64,000 nt of DNA from Streptomyces tendae (GTDB lineage: Bacteria; Actinomycetota; Actinomycetes; Streptomycetales; Streptomycetaceae): assembly GCF_008632955.1 (NCBI RefSeq), contig NZ_CP043959.1, positions 2,418,001 to 2,482,000 on the forward strand, written 5' to 3'. The position numbers and the translations under genes are program-made. Within the stretch, counting starts at the first letter, position 1. The number at the start of each line of letters is the position of its first letter. Positions 17,366 to 26,137 of the stretch are shown piece after piece. Below the pieces are notes generated by a model. That model worked only from the letters and a program-made list of their open reading frames with translations. It ran no database searches and was not told the origin of the DNA.

Positions 17366-18559
17366 TCAGCCCCTCCCGCCGCCCGGCCCAGCGGGGGCGG
17401 CCCCACCTGGGGGCGCCCCGCCCGGCCCACCGTCGTCCGACGCTGCACCCGCCCCCCGGCCCGACGCCCCGGCACCCGGAGCCCCGCGCTCCTGCTGTCC
17501 GCCGTCCGGCGGCGCGGCGCGGAGCCCCGCGGTGCCCGAGGCCGCTGTGCCCGTGTGCCCGCCGTCCGGCAGCGGGCCGTCCGGTCGCCCGTCGTCCGGT
17601 GATGCGTCGCCCGGCTGTCCGGCGCGGGAGGGCGCGGCCCCCGGCCCCCCTCCGTCCGGTGATGCGTCGCCCGGCTGTCCGGCGTCGAGCGGCGGCACCG
17701 GGCTCGGGATCGCGCCGTCCGGCGGCGGCACCGGGACCGGGCCTGCGGCGGTGGGCGGCGGGCCGCCGTCCTGGGGCGTTGTCGCGCGGACGACGTCGAA
17801 CCGTTTCATCCGTTCCAGTACCGACTCCGCCGTGGGCCGCCGTGTCTCGTCCACGATGCGGCCGTCCGCGAGGAACAGGACCAGGTCGGAGTGTGCGGCG
17901 GCGCCGGGGTCGTGGGTGACCATGACCACCGTCTGGCCGAGCCGGTCCACCGCCTCCCGCAGGAAGCCCAGCACTTCGAGCCCTGCCCGCGAGTCGAGAT
18001 TGCCCGTCGGCTCGTCGGCGAAGATCAGCTCGGGCCGCGAGGCCAGCGCCCGAGCACAGGCCACGCGCTGCTGCTGACCGCCCGACAGCTGCGCGGGCCG
18101 GTGCTTGAGCCGGTCCCGCAGGCCCAGCGTGTCGATGACCTGGTCCAGCCACGCCTCATCCGGCTTCTTGCCGGCGATGTCCATGGGCAGGGTGATGTTC
18201 TCCCGCGCCGTCAGCGTGGGGATCAGGTTGAACGACTGGAACATGAAGCCGACGCGGTCCCGCCTGAGCCGGGTCAGCTCACGGTCCTTCAGCCCCGTGA
18301 TCTCGGTGTCCCCGAGCCACACCTGACCGGCGGAGACGGTGTCCAGCCCGGCCAGGCAGTGCATCAGCGTGGACTTCCCGGAGCCGGACGGTCCCATGAC
18401 CGCGGTGAAGCGCCCGCGCGCGATGTCGACGTCCACCGAGTCCAGGGCGATCACCGCCGTCTCGCCCGTGCCGTACGCCTTGGTCAGACCGCGGGCGCGA
18501 GCCGCGGTCCCGTCGCGCGGCGCGAGGCCGGGGGTGTGCTCCTCAGCGGGTGTGGACAA
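17366..18559 (-). CDS. ABC transporter ATP-binding protein with long low-complexity tail
   Basis: 397 residues from the TTG at 18559, chosen because GGAGGAGG lies five bases upstream. The LolD/MacB-type ATPase core spans residues 15-260: Walker A GPSGSGKST, Q-loop FMFQSFNLIPT, signature LSGGQQQR, Walker B LIFADEPTG, H-loop VTHD. About 130 residues then form a Pro/Gly/Asp-rich tail with near-repeats AGQPGDASPDGGGPG and AGQPGDASPDDGRPD. The tail lies outside the conserved fold and is probably disordered. It is translationally linked to the permease downstream. Confidence 0.9.
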   Translation of the reverse strand: MSTPAEEHTPGLAPRDGTAARARGLTKAYGTGETAVIALDSVDVDIARGRFTAVMGPSGSGKSTLMHCLAGLDTVSAGQVWLGDTEITGLKDRELTRLRRDRVGFMFQSFNLIPTLTARENITLPMDIAGKKPDEAWLDQVIDTLGLRDRLKHRPAQLSGGQQQRVACARALASRPELIFADEPTGNLDSRAGLEVLGFLREAVDRLGQTVVMVTHDPGAAAHSDLVLFLADGRIVDETRRPTAESVLERMKRFDVVRATTPQDGGPPPTAAGPVPVPPPDGAIPSPVPPLDAGQPGDASPDGGGPGAAPSRAGQPGDASPDDGRPDGPLPDGGHTGTAASGTAGLRAAPPDGGQQERGAPGAGASGRGAGAASDDGGPGGAPPGGAAPAGPGGGRG

Positions 18560-18697
18560 GGCCGCCTCCTCCGGTGAACAGCCGGGTCGAGCATGTCGCG
18601 CCGAGGGTAAGGGGGCCCGGTGCCCGCGGAACATCCCCCGGGAGTGCCGGTTCCGGACTCCGATGTAAGGGACACATGAGCTCGCACGCCCGTTTCC

Positions 18698-18725
18698 TTG
18701 CCGTTGCTAGCATCCTGGCGCTAGC
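18698..18725 (+). promoter_or_regulatory. Twin GCTAGC sites in the promoter of the antitoxin-like gene
   Basis: Two perfect GCTAGC palindromes (18706-18711 and 18720-18725) lie 14 bp apart, ending 8 bp before the ATG at 18734. The first overlaps a possible -10 box (TAGCAT). Ribbon-helix-helix antitoxins usually bind paired short palindromes in their own promoters, so this is a good autoregulatory operator candidate. Confidence 0.5.
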
Positions 18726-18733
18726 TTCGAGGT

Positions 18734-18973
18734 ATGGCGAAGACCCAGCTGAACGTGCGCGTGGACGAGGGCACCGCCCGCGCGGCCCGGGAGCGTGCCC
18801 TGGCGCGAGGCATCAGCGTCAACCGCTACATCGAGGAACTGGTCCGGCAGGACACCGGCGAGTCCGGACGCGCCTTCGTCGAGGCCGCCGCCGACTTCAT
18901 GAAGCAGTACGAGAGCGTCTTCGCCGAGGAGTTCGGCAGGGACCGCGAGGGCGCGCGCGAAGGTCACCGCTGA
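18734..18973 (+). CDS. Ribbon-helix-helix (Arc/CopG-like) antitoxin-type protein
   Basis: 79 residues. The N-terminal QLNVRVDEGTARAARERALARGISVNRYIEELVRQDTGE has the beta strand followed by two helices of ribbon-helix-helix DNA-binding proteins. The charged C-terminal half (EAAADFMKQYESVFAEEFGRDREGAREG) would be the partner-neutralising part. The downstream Doc-like gene starts 3 bp after its stop. This is the usual antitoxin-first order, with autoregulation predicted from palindromes in the promoter. That it is an active toxin-antitoxin pair is inferred from order and family only. Confidence 0.75.
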   Translation: MAKTQLNVRVDEGTARAARERALARGISVNRYIEELVRQDTGESGRAFVEAAADFMKQYESVFAEEFGRDREGAREGHR

Positions 18974-18976
18974 CCC

Positions 18977-19351
18977 TTGGACCACGTACGCATCGACCTC
19001 GCCTGGCTGCTCATGCTCGCCGAGCAGCAGACCCCCGGCGACCCCCAGGTCACCGACTGGGGCGCGCTCGTCGCAGCCGTCGCCCGTCACGACGCCGGGA
19101 TATTCGACGTCCCCGTCTACGACACCCCGCACAGCCGCGCCGCCGCGCTGCTCCAGCTGCTGATCCACGTCCCCGCGCTGGAGCGCTCCAACGCGCTCTT
19201 CGCCTCCGCCGTCGCGTACGCCTACCTGGTCGCCAGCGGCCTGAAGGTCGTCACCTCGCCCGAGCAGGTGCGCGACCTGGCCCACCTGGTGAAGCGCGAC
19301 GGCGCGGACGTCGACACCATCGCGGCCGAACTGCGCCGCTGGTGCGCGTGA
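18977..19351 (+). CDS. Doc/Fic-like toxin component, degenerate Fic motif
   Basis: 124 residues from a TTG start 3 bp after the antitoxin-like gene. Streptomyces homologues are annotated as Fic-family toxin components. The helical core LLQLLIHVPALERSNALFASAVAYAYL matches Doc-like proteins in layout. The Fic motif HxFx(D/E)GNGR is altered, however: after the His come VPALERSNAL, so the Phe, the Gly and the final Arg are not in their usual places. Activity as an AMP- or phosphate-transferring toxin is therefore uncertain. The TGA stop directly abuts the stop of the convergent methyltransferase (TGATCA), with no terminator between. Confidence 0.65.
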   Translation: MDHVRIDLAWLLMLAEQQTPGDPQVTDWGALVAAVARHDAGIFDVPVYDTPHSRAAALLQLLIHVPALERSNALFASAVAYAYLVASGLKVVTSPEQVRDLAHLVKRDGADVDTIAAELRRWCA

Positions 19352-20062
19352 TCAGCGCCCTGCGGCCTCCGTGCTCTCCGCGTCCCCCACGGGCCGCCAC
19401 GCGGTGCCGATGACGCAGAACGACTGCGGCAGCGCCGGCCCGTTCTCCGGGACGGTCATCCGCCGGTAGGGGCCCAGCTCGAACCCGGCCGCCCGCAGCG
19501 CGCCGACCGGGTTCCGGGCCAGGTGGCAGCCACCGGCCAGCGGTGGCCACACCGTGCGGTCCAGCGCCCGCTGAGTGAGGTGCATGACCCGGCCGCCGCC
19601 CGCGCCGTGCTCGAAGAACCGCACCTCGCCGCCGGGCCGCAGCACACGCCGCACCTCGGCGAGCGCCCGCTCCACGTCGCGCACGCTGCACAGCACCAGC
19701 GACAGCACCGCCGCGTCGAACGCCTCGCTCTTGACGGGCAGCGCCTCCGCCACTCCGGGCGCCACGTCCACCGGCATCTCGGCCCGCAGCGCCGCCTCCA
19801 CGGCCAGCGTGCGCAACGCGCGCTCCGGCTCCATGGCGACGACCTCCGCGACGGTGCGCGGGTAGTGGGCGAAGTTCAGGCCGTTGCCCGCGCCGATCTC
19901 GATCACCCGCCCCGACAGACCGCCGAGCAGCCGGCGCCGTACGTCCGCCATCCCCGCGCGGCTCTCGGCGGCGACGCTGCAACGGGCGTACCAGCGCGCG
20001 AAGACCGGATGGTGCACGGGATCCCGCGCCGCCTGGGCGGAGCGGGGGGACCGCAACTGCAT
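19352..20062 (-). CDS. Class I SAM-dependent methyltransferase
   Basis: 236 residues. Motif I (VIEIGAGNGLNFAHYP, about 53-68) binds S-adenosylmethionine. The acidic motif II is VVAMEPE, motif IV is FDAAVLSLVLCSV and post-motif LRPGGEVRFFEHG is typical. The arrangement resembles small-molecule or thiol methyltransferases of the METTL7/UbiE-like group, but the acceptor is unknown. It is monocistronic and convergent with the toxin-like gene with zero bases between stop codons. Confidence 0.83.
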   Translation of the reverse strand: MQLRSPRSAQAARDPVHHPVFARWYARCSVAAESRAGMADVRRRLLGGLSGRVIEIGAGNGLNFAHYPRTVAEVVAMEPERALRTLAVEAALRAEMPVDVAPGVAEALPVKSEAFDAAVLSLVLCSVRDVERALAEVRRVLRPGGEVRFFEHGAGGGRVMHLTQRALDRTVWPPLAGGCHLARNPVGALRAAGFELGPYRRMTVPENGPALPQSFCVIGTAWRPVGDAESTEAAGR

Positions 20063-20130
20063 GGGGACCTCCCCGGGACGGACCTACGGCGATTCTCCCC
20101 GTCGGCCCGCCCGGCGAACCACCGTGCCGG

Positions 20131-20847
20131 TCAGGCGGCCTCCCGGGCCCGGAAGACGTCCGCGTCCCAGGTGCCCTCCAGGCGGGGCGCCAGCCAGTCC
20201 GGGGCGGCCGTCCGGAACCGGTCCGGGCCGAGCCGTCCCGCCCCCTCCGGCACCGCGCCCAGCAGCGGGACGCCCGTGACGTCCGGCAGGTCCAGCAGGT
20301 TGCAGCGCTCCGCGAGGCCGGGGTCCGCGGGCCAGCTGCCGATCACCACCCCCACCGGGTCGAGCCCGCGCCCCCGCAGCTCCCGGACCGTCAGCTCCGT
20401 GGCGTTGAGGGTGCCCAGACCCGCGGACGCCACCACCAGAACCGGGGCGCGCAGCAGGGCCGCCGCGTCCGCCAGGGTCCCGCCGGCCGCGTCGAACCGG
20501 ACGAGCAGGCCGCCCGCGCCCTCCACCAGCACCAGGTCGTGCTCGGTGGCCAGTTTGGCGGCCCGCTCGGCGATCTCGTGCGGATGCACGGGCGCCCGGC
20601 CCGCCCGGCGGGCGGCCGTGGCGGGCGCCAGCGGCTCGGGATAGCGGGCCAGTTCGGCCGACGTCACCGGCCCGGCCAGCCGCTCGACCTCGGCGGCGTC
20701 CCCGGGTTCCCCTGGCCCGACCCCCGTCTGCGCGGCCTTCAGCACCGCCACCGACCGGCCGCCCGCCGACGCCGTCGCGGCGACCGCGGCCGTCACCACC
20801 GTCTTGCCGACCTCGGTGTTCGTGCCCGTCACCACCAGCACCGGCAT
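20131..20847 (-). CDS. bioD: ATP-dependent dethiobiotin synthetase
   Basis: 238 residues. The N-terminal P-loop [18 protein letters not shown] is the BioD signature, followed by the DAPA-binding segment with Lys in [17 protein letters not shown] and the [12 protein letters not shown] block near residue 105. It closes the ureido ring of dethiobiotin from 7,8-diaminopelargonate, CO2 and ATP. It is the last gene of bioB-bioA-bioD, with one base between the bioA stop and the bioD ATG. Confidence 0.95.
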   Translation of the reverse strand: MPVLVVTGTNTEVGKTVVTAAVAATASAGGRSVAVLKAAQTGVGPGEPGDAAEVERLAGPVTSAELARYPEPLAPATAARRAGRAPVHPHEIAERAAKLATEHDLVLVEGAGGLLVRFDAAGGTLADAAALLRAPVLVVASAGLGTLNATELTVRELRGRGLDPVGVVIGSWPADPGLAERCNLLDLPDVTGVPLLGAVPEGAGRLGPDRFRTAAPDWLAPRLEGTWDADVFRAREAA

Positions 20848-20848
20848 G

Positions 20849-22129
20849 TCATCCCTCCTTCGCCGCCGCGCACACCGCGCGGGCGATACGGGCCACGTCC
20901 TCGTCGCCCGTGACGTACGGCGGCATCGTGTACACCAGATCGCGGAACGGACGCAGCCAGACGCCCTCCCGCACCGCCGCCCGGGTGGCCGCGGTCATGT
21001 CGACGTCGTGGTCCAGCTGGACGACCCCGATCGCGCCGAGCACCCGGACGTCCCGTACCCCGGGCAGCCGGGCGGCCGGGGCCAGCCCCTCGCGCAGCCC
21101 GGACTCGATCCGCTTGACCTCCGCCCGCCAGTCCTGGCCGAGCAGCAGCTCCACGGAGGCGCAGGCGACGGCCGTCGCCAGCGGGTTGCCCATGAAGGTC
21201 GGGCCGTGCGCCAGCACCGGCACCTCGCCGCGCGAGATGCCCTCGGCCACCCGCGCGGTGCACAACGTCGCCGCCATGGTGAGGTAACCGCCGGTCAGCG
21301 CCTTGCCCACGCACATCACGTCCGGCGACACGGCCGCGTGCTCCGCCGCGAACAGGGCGCCGGTACGGCCGAAGCCGGTCGCGATCTCGTCGAGGACGAG
21401 CAGCACGTCGTGGGCGTCGCACGCCTCCCGCAGCACCCGCAGATACGCGGGGGAGTGGAACCGCATCCCGCCCGCGCCCTGCACCACCGGCTCCACGATC
21501 ACCGCGGCCAGCTCACCGGCGTGCCGCTCGATCATCTCCCGCAGGTGGTCGGCGTACGCCTCCTCGTAGGGGCCGGGCGGGGCGTCGGCGAAGACCTGGC
21601 GTGGCAGCACCCCGGACCACAGCTCGTGCATCCCGCCCTCGGGGTCGCACACCGACATCGGGTGCCAGGTGTCACCGTGGTAGCCGCCCCGCCAGGTCAG
21701 CAGCCGTGACTTCTCCGGACGGCCCAGCGAACGCCAGTACTGCAGGCACATCTTCACGGCGACCTCGACCGACACCGACCCCGAGTCGGCCAGGAACACG
21801 TGCTCCAGGCCGTCCGGCGACATGTCGACAAGGAGCTTCGCCAGCCGTACGGCGGGCTCGTGCGTGAGCCCGCCGAACATCACGTGACTCATCCGCCCGA
21901 GCTGGTCGTGGGCGGCCTCGTTGAGCACCGGGTGGTTGTAGCCGTGGATCGCCGACCACCAGGACGACATGCCGTCGACCAGCTCGCCCGAACCGTCGGC
22001 CAGGGTGAGCCGCACCCCGCTCGCCGACGCGACGACGAGCGGTTCCTGACGGCCCGGCATGGGCCCGTACGGGTGCCACACGTGCCGCCGGTCGAGCTCC
22101 AGCAGCGCGGCGACCGACTGCTCAGGCAT
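20849..22129 (-). CDS. bioA: Adenosylmethionine-8-amino-7-oxononanoate aminotransferase
   Basis: 426 residues from the ATG at 22129, overlapping the end of bioB by 8 bp. It is a class III PLP aminotransferase: the substrate-side [15 protein letters not shown] near residue 45, the phosphate-cup region [27 protein letters not shown] near 240 (Asp contacting the PLP nitrogen) and the Schiff-base Lys in CVGKALTGG near 272. It uses SAM as amino donor to make 7,8-diaminopelargonate. The start is supported by homologues beginning close to [10 protein letters not shown]. Confidence 0.95.
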   Translation of the reverse strand: MPEQSVAALLELDRRHVWHPYGPMPGRQEPLVVASASGVRLTLADGSGELVDGMSSWWSAIHGYNHPVLNEAAHDQLGRMSHVMFGGLTHEPAVRLAKLLVDMSPDGLEHVFLADSGSVSVEVAVKMCLQYWRSLGRPEKSRLLTWRGGYHGDTWHPMSVCDPEGGMHELWSGVLPRQVFADAPPGPYEEAYADHLREMIERHAGELAAVIVEPVVQGAGGMRFHSPAYLRVLREACDAHDVLLVLDEIATGFGRTGALFAAEHAAVSPDVMCVGKALTGGYLTMAATLCTARVAEGISRGEVPVLAHGPTFMGNPLATAVACASVELLLGQDWRAEVKRIESGLREGLAPAARLPGVRDVRVLGAIGVVQLDHDVDMTAATRAAVREGVWLRPFRDLVYTMPPYVTGDEDVARIARAVCAAAKEG

Positions 22130-23354
22130 TGGGCGCGAGGTCCGTTCCGGCGCCCCGGCGGCGCACGGCGACCAGGTCGGGACGCGGCTCGTCGGCCGAG
22201 GCGGCGGGGGCGGCGGCGGGGGCCGTTCCGCAGACACCGCCGCCCTCGTGCGAGCCGCAGCCGCCCTCCGCGCCGTCGTGGGACCCGCAGCCGGGGTCGC
22301 CCTGGGATCCGCATGCCCCGCCGCTCGCGTGCGACCCGCAGCCACCGCCCGCCCGGTGCTCGGGCAGCGTGACCTCCCCGGCGCCCTCCACCTCGAAGCC
22401 GGCGTCCGCGATCATCTCCAGGTCGGCCTTGCCGGCCTGGCCCTCGCTGGTGAGGTAGTCGCCGAGGAAGATCGAGTTGGCCAGGTGCAGCGCGAGCGGC
22501 TGCATCGTGCGCAGATGGACCTCGCGGCCGCCCGCGATCCGCACCTCGGCGTCCGGGCAGACGAACCGCACCATCGCCAGGATGCGCAGGCAGCGCTGCG
22601 GGGTCAGGTTCCACTCCTTGGCGAGCGGGGTGCCCTCGAACGGGATCAGGAAGTTGACCGGAACCGAGTCCGGGTCCAGTTCGCGCAGTGAGAACACGAC
22701 GTCGACCAGGTCCTCGTCGGTCTCGCCCATGCCGGCGATCAGCCCGGAACAGGCGGACAGACCGGCCGCGTGCGCCTTGCGCACCGTGTCCACCCGGTCG
22801 GCGTAGGTGTGCGTGGTCGTGATCTCCCCGTACGTCGACTCGGACGTGTTGAGGTTGTGGTTGTAGGCGTCCGCGCCCGCCTCGCGCAGCCGTTCGGCCT
22901 GGCCGTCGGAGAGCAGGCCCAGGCAGGCGCACACCTCGACGTCCTCGTTCTGCTCCTTGATGGTCCTGATGGTGTCGGACACCCGGTCCACGTCACGGTC
23001 GGTCGGACCGCGCCCACTGGCCACCAGGCACACCCGCTTCGCACCGCCGGCCAGGCCCGCGGCGGCCGCCCGGGACGCCTCGTCCGGCTTCAGCCAGGTG
23101 TACTTGAGGATGTCGGCCTTCGAGCCGAGCCGCTGCGAGCAGTAGGAGCAGTCCTCCGGGCACAGCCCGGACTTGAGGTTGACCAGATAGTTGAGTTTCA
23201 CCCGGCGGCCGAACCAGTGCCTGCGCACCTTCCCGGCCGCCGCCACCACGTCGAGCAGCTCCTCGTCGGACGTCGCGAGGACGGCCAGCGCCTCGGCCCG
23301 TGTCGGCGTCTCGCGCCGAAGCCCCTTGTCCACCAGCGTGTTCAGCAGGTCCAT
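22122..23354 (-). CDS. bioB: Biotin synthase with Cys/His-rich C-terminal extension
   Basis: 410 residues from the ATG at 23354 (AGGA upstream). The radical-SAM cluster motif [10 protein letters not shown] (CxxxCxxC) is near residue 65, and YNHNLNTSE, with [14 protein letters not shown] further on, is BioB-typical. The conserved enzyme ends near residue 335. About 75 further residues carry repeated CGSH-type units ([35 protein letters not shown]) with five Cys and three His, then an Ala/Pro linker. BioB consumes its own auxiliary [2Fe-2S] cluster as sulfur donor, so a metal- or cluster-binding tail is suggestive; that role is speculation. It heads bioBAD, divergent from bioF. Confidence 0.94.
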   Translation of the reverse strand: MDLLNTLVDKGLRRETPTRAEALAVLATSDEELLDVVAAAGKVRRHWFGRRVKLNYLVNLKSGLCPEDCSYCSQRLGSKADILKYTWLKPDEASRAAAAGLAGGAKRVCLVASGRGPTDRDVDRVSDTIRTIKEQNEDVEVCACLGLLSDGQAERLREAGADAYNHNLNTSESTYGEITTTHTYADRVDTVRKAHAAGLSACSGLIAGMGETDEDLVDVVFSLRELDPDSVPVNFLIPFEGTPLAKEWNLTPQRCLRILAMVRFVCPDAEVRIAGGREVHLRTMQPLALHLANSIFLGDYLTSEGQAGKADLEMIADAGFEVEGAGEVTLPEHRAGGGCGSHASGGACGSQGDPGCGSHDGAEGGCGSHEGGGVCGTAPAAAPAASADEPRPDLVAVRRRGAGTDLAPNA

Positions 23355-23397
23355 GAGAGCCGATCCTGTCCTACCCGGCCCGTCCGGGCCAAGGAGA

Positions 23398-23440
23398 CTT
23401 CGTACAACGAAGCCGTCCGGCGGTGTGGGTATCACCACAC
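23398..23440. promoter_or_regulatory. Two inverted repeats in the bioB-bioF divergent promoter region
   Basis: CTTCGT-ACA-ACGAAG (23398-23412) and GTGTGG-GTATCA-CCACAC (23423-23440) lie in the 146-bp region between bioB and bioF. Both are perfect 6-bp inverted repeats. They are candidate operators for a biotin regulator; no birA-type repressor or bioQ-like gene is in the window. Confidence 0.45.
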
Positions 23441-23500
23441 AGAGGTCCGGCCGGCCTGCCGCTAATGTCTGTGCACTGCCTACAAAATCCCGGAGGACCC

Positions 23501-24628
23501 ATGGCGTTCGGCTGGATCGACGAGCAGGCGGAGCAGCGCCGCAGTGCCGGGCTCGTCCGCACCCTGCGCCCCCGGCCGGCCGACACGCCGCTCCTCGACC
23601 TCGCGAGCAACGACTACCTCGGGCTGGCCCGTCATCCCGAGGTCACCGAGGGGGCGGCCCGGGCCGCCCGGACCTGGGGCGGCGGCGCGACCGGCTCCCG
23701 CCTGGTCACCGGCACCACCGAGCTGCACGCCGAACTGGAACACGAACTGGCCGATTTCTGCGGGTTCGAAGCGGCCCTGGTGTTCTCCTCCGGCTACGCG
23801 GCCAACCTGGCCGCCGTCACCGCGCTGGCCCCGCACGGCTCACTCGTCGTCTCCGACGCGGGCAACCACGCCTCGCTGATCGACGGCTGCCGGCTGGCCC
23901 GGGGCGTCACGCAGGTGGTGGCGCACCGCGACCCGGACTCCGTACGCAAGGCGCTGGACGGCCACGAGGGCCCCGCGGTGGCGGTGTCGGACACGGTGTT
24001 CTCGGTGGACGGCGACGCGGCCCCGCTCGTCGCGCTGGCCGAGGCGTGCCGGGAGCACGGCGCGGGGCTGGTGCTGGACGACGCGCACGGCCTCGGGGTG
24101 CTCGGCGACGGCGGCCGGGGCGCCCCGCACGCGGCGGGCGTCGCGGGCGCTGACGACGTCGTCGTCACGGTGACGCTGTCCAAGTCGCTCGGCAGCCAGG
24201 GCGGCGCGGTGCTGGGTCCGGCCCGGGTGATCGGCCATCTGGTCAACGCGGCACGGACGTTCATCTTCGACACGGGTCTCGCGCCGGCGGCGGCGGGCGC
24301 GGCCCTGGCGGCGTTGCGGCTGCTGCGCCGCGAACCGGGGCGCGCGGCGCGGGCGGGAGCGGTGGCGCGGGAACTGCACACCCGGCTGACGGCCGCGGGT
24401 CTGGAAGCGGTACGTCCGGACGCCGCGGTCGTCTCCGTGCGCGCCCCGTCCCCGGAGCAGGCCGTGCGCTGGGCGGCCGACTGCCGGGCGGCCGGTCTGT
24501 CCGTGGGCTGCTTCCGTCCTCCTTCCGTGCCCGACGGCATCTCACGGCTCAGACTGACCGCCCGGGCGGACCTGTCCGGGGCGGAGATCGAACGCGCTGT
24601 ACGGGTGATCGGCGATACGCGGCCATGA
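23501..24628 (+). CDS. bioF: 8-amino-7-oxononanoate synthase
   Basis: 375 residues from the ATG at 23501 (GGAGG five bases upstream). It belongs to the alpha-oxoamine synthase family of PLP enzymes: [13 protein letters not shown] near residue 39, [16 protein letters not shown] near 65, [13 protein letters not shown] near 190, and the PLP Lys in [13 protein letters not shown] near 225. It condenses pimeloyl-ACP (or -CoA) with alanine, the first ring-forming step of biotin synthesis. It is transcribed away from bioBAD, so the whole late pathway is clustered here. bioC/bioH-type genes are not nearby. Confidence 0.94.
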   Translation: MAFGWIDEQAEQRRSAGLVRTLRPRPADTPLLDLASNDYLGLARHPEVTEGAARAARTWGGGATGSRLVTGTTELHAELEHELADFCGFEAALVFSSGYAANLAAVTALAPHGSLVVSDAGNHASLIDGCRLARGVTQVVAHRDPDSVRKALDGHEGPAVAVSDTVFSVDGDAAPLVALAEACREHGAGLVLDDAHGLGVLGDGGRGAPHAAGVAGADDVVVTVTLSKSLGSQGGAVLGPARVIGHLVNAARTFIFDTGLAPAAAGAALAALRLLRREPGRAARAGAVARELHTRLTAAGLEAVRPDAAVVSVRAPSPEQAVRWAADCRAAGLSVGCFRPPSVPDGISRLRLTARADLSGAEIERAVRVIGDTRP

Positions 24629-24672
24629 GTCGGCGGGGCACGGCCGTGCGTCGCGCGATGAACGGTTGATCG

Positions 24673-24744
24673 GTCGGAACGTTCGGATGAGTCGGAACGT
24701 TCGGACCGGTCGGATCGTAGGGACCGGTCGTCGGATCGTAGGGA
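24673..24744 (+). repeat. Short direct repeats downstream of bioF
   Basis: GTCGGAACGTTCGGA occurs at 24673-24687 and 24691-24705, and CGGATCGTAGGGA at 24711-24723 and 24732-24744, with related TCGGA/TCGTT words continuing to about 24800. The stretch 24629-24830 has no gene; this degenerate repeat cluster is what it holds. Confidence 0.6.
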
Positions 24745-24830
24745 TCGAACGGACGGGCCGGATCGTTCGGACGGGTTGTCCCGACGGAAAGGCCGGGTTC
24801 GGCCGGATCAGGGGCGCGGACGCGGCCGGG

Positions 24831-25055
24831 TCAGCGGACCGCGGTCACGAACTCCGCCCAGCTGTCGGGGGAGAAGAGCAGCGCCGGCCCGTCCGGGGCC
24901 TTGCTGTCACGCACGGCGAGCAGTCCGGCCAGGGGGCCGGTGGCCGGCCGGGCCGTCTCCACACAGTTGTTCGCCCCCGTGCTGTAGCTGCTGCGCAGCC
25001 ACCGCACATCGCGCAGGGCGAGGCTGGAAGGGATGGTCCGAGGCGGTGCGGGCAT
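24831..25055 (-). CDS. DUF397 domain protein
   Basis: 74 residues. The pattern WLRSSYSTGANNCVETA, then LAVRDSKAPDGPALLFSPDSWAEFVTAVR is the DUF397 signature, a small domain found in many copies in streptomycetes. Members are encoded beside WhiJ-like XRE regulators and are thought to be their antagonists or partners. That is the case here: the XRE gene ends 9 bp upstream. Confidence 0.9.
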   Translation of the reverse strand: MPAPPRTIPSSLALRDVRWLRSSYSTGANNCVETARPATGPLAGLLAVRDSKAPDGPALLFSPDSWAEFVTAVR

Positions 25056-25064
25056 CGTGCCTCC

Positions 25065-25925
25065 TTACGCGCCGGCCGCTGCGCCGGCGATGAAATCCAA
25101 CGACTCCTCGGGTGACAGGGCGTGCGTCGAGAGGGCGTCGAAGGCCTCCGAGTACGCCCGGAGGTCTTCTTTCCGTTCCAGGTAGTGACTACTCGTCAAG
25201 TGGTCGAGAACCACCACATCCAGGTCAGATGTGCGCGAGAACGAAAAGATGACGAACGGACCCGTCACACCGATGTGCGCGCCAGCGCTGAACGGCAGTA
25301 CCTGCAGGCGCACTTGGGGCAGCCGGGCGGCCTCGATCAGCCGGTCCAGCTGGCGGGACATCACTTCGGGGCCGCCCACCTCCCGGCGCAGCACGGCCTC
25401 GTCGAGGACCGCGTTCAGCTCCAGCGGCGGATCGGCCCGCAGGACGTCCTGCCGGGCCAGCCGTACCTCCACCAGCGCGTCCAGTCGCTCCTCCGAGGCA
25501 CCCTCCAGGGCCGCCTCCGTCACCGCACGCGCGTACTCCGGGGTCTGCAGCAGTCCCGGGATCACCGTGGTCTCCAGGGTGCGCATCGCGCTCGCCTGGG
25601 ACTCCAGGCTGATGAAGTCCCGGTAGGTCGGGGGCAGTACACCCCGGTAGGCGTGCCACCAGTGGTCCCGCCCGTCGCCCTTCCCGGAGCCCGACAGCAC
25701 CAGCAGCAACTCCCGCAACTGCGGTTCGTCCACGCCGTAGACGTCGAGCAGTAACCGCACGTCGGCCGGTTTCACCCCGCTCGTGCCCGTCTCGATGCGG
25801 CTCACCTTCGACTGGTGCCAGCCTGCCAGCCGGGCCGCGTCCCCACTGGTGAGTCCCGCCGCGGTGCGCAGCGCGCGCAGTTCGGCGCCCAGTTTCCTGC
25901 GGCGCACCGCGGGACCGTGCTGCAT
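25065..25925 (-). CDS. WhiJ-like XRE regulator (HTH + DUF5753)
   Basis: 286 residues. The N-terminal XRE helix-turn-helix is at about 10-65 (LGAELRALRTAAGLTSGDAARLAGWHQSKVSRIETG) and the rest is a DUF5753 domain (MRTLETTVIPGLLQTPEYARAV, VMSRQLDRLIEAARLPQVRLQVLPFSAGAHIGVTGPFVIFSF, VVLDHLTSSHYLE). Such proteins work with DUF397 proteins and sometimes an anti-sigma-like ATPase in developmental control, as in the whiJ region of S. coelicolor. Here all three parts are present, the ATPase being divergent. Confidence 0.9.
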   Translation of the reverse strand: MQHGPAVRRRKLGAELRALRTAAGLTSGDAARLAGWHQSKVSRIETGTSGVKPADVRLLLDVYGVDEPQLRELLLVLSGSGKGDGRDHWWHAYRGVLPPTYRDFISLESQASAMRTLETTVIPGLLQTPEYARAVTEAALEGASEERLDALVEVRLARQDVLRADPPLELNAVLDEAVLRREVGGPEVMSRQLDRLIEAARLPQVRLQVLPFSAGAHIGVTGPFVIFSFSRTSDLDVVVLDHLTSSHYLERKEDLRAYSEAFDALSTHALSPEESLDFIAGAAAGA

Positions 25926-26000
25926 GGGCCTCTCCTTACTCCTTCCGAGCCGCCCGGATACGGTCTCCCGTCGCAGAGTTCACCGCTTTGAGCGACAGAT

Positions 26001-26010
26001 ATATGCATAT
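26001..26010. promoter_or_regulatory. A/T-rich palindrome in the XRE/HATPase intergenic region
   Basis: ATATGCATAT, a perfect 10-bp palindrome in an otherwise G+C-rich 212-bp divergent region, lies 76 bp upstream of the XRE gene and 127 bp upstream of the ATPase gene. It is a plausible binding site for the XRE protein or part of the overlapping promoters. Confidence 0.4.
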
Positions 26011-26137
26011 CTTGGTGGATCGCCGCGCCGCGCCCTGCGGTGATGGCAGTCTGGCGACGAAGCACCAGTGCGGGACCGTACTCGAACCAGCCGCTCCGTG
26101 TCGGACTGCGGTCCCGTGGGAAAGGGACGACGTCGCC

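Noticed and set aside
14700..18077. 1125-codon plus-strand open frame antisense to the ABC permease and ATPase genes
   Set aside because: It is rich in Arg/His/Gln/Gly as expected for the reverse frame of G+C-rich coding DNA; the minus strand encodes recognisable FtsX and ABC ATPase proteins.
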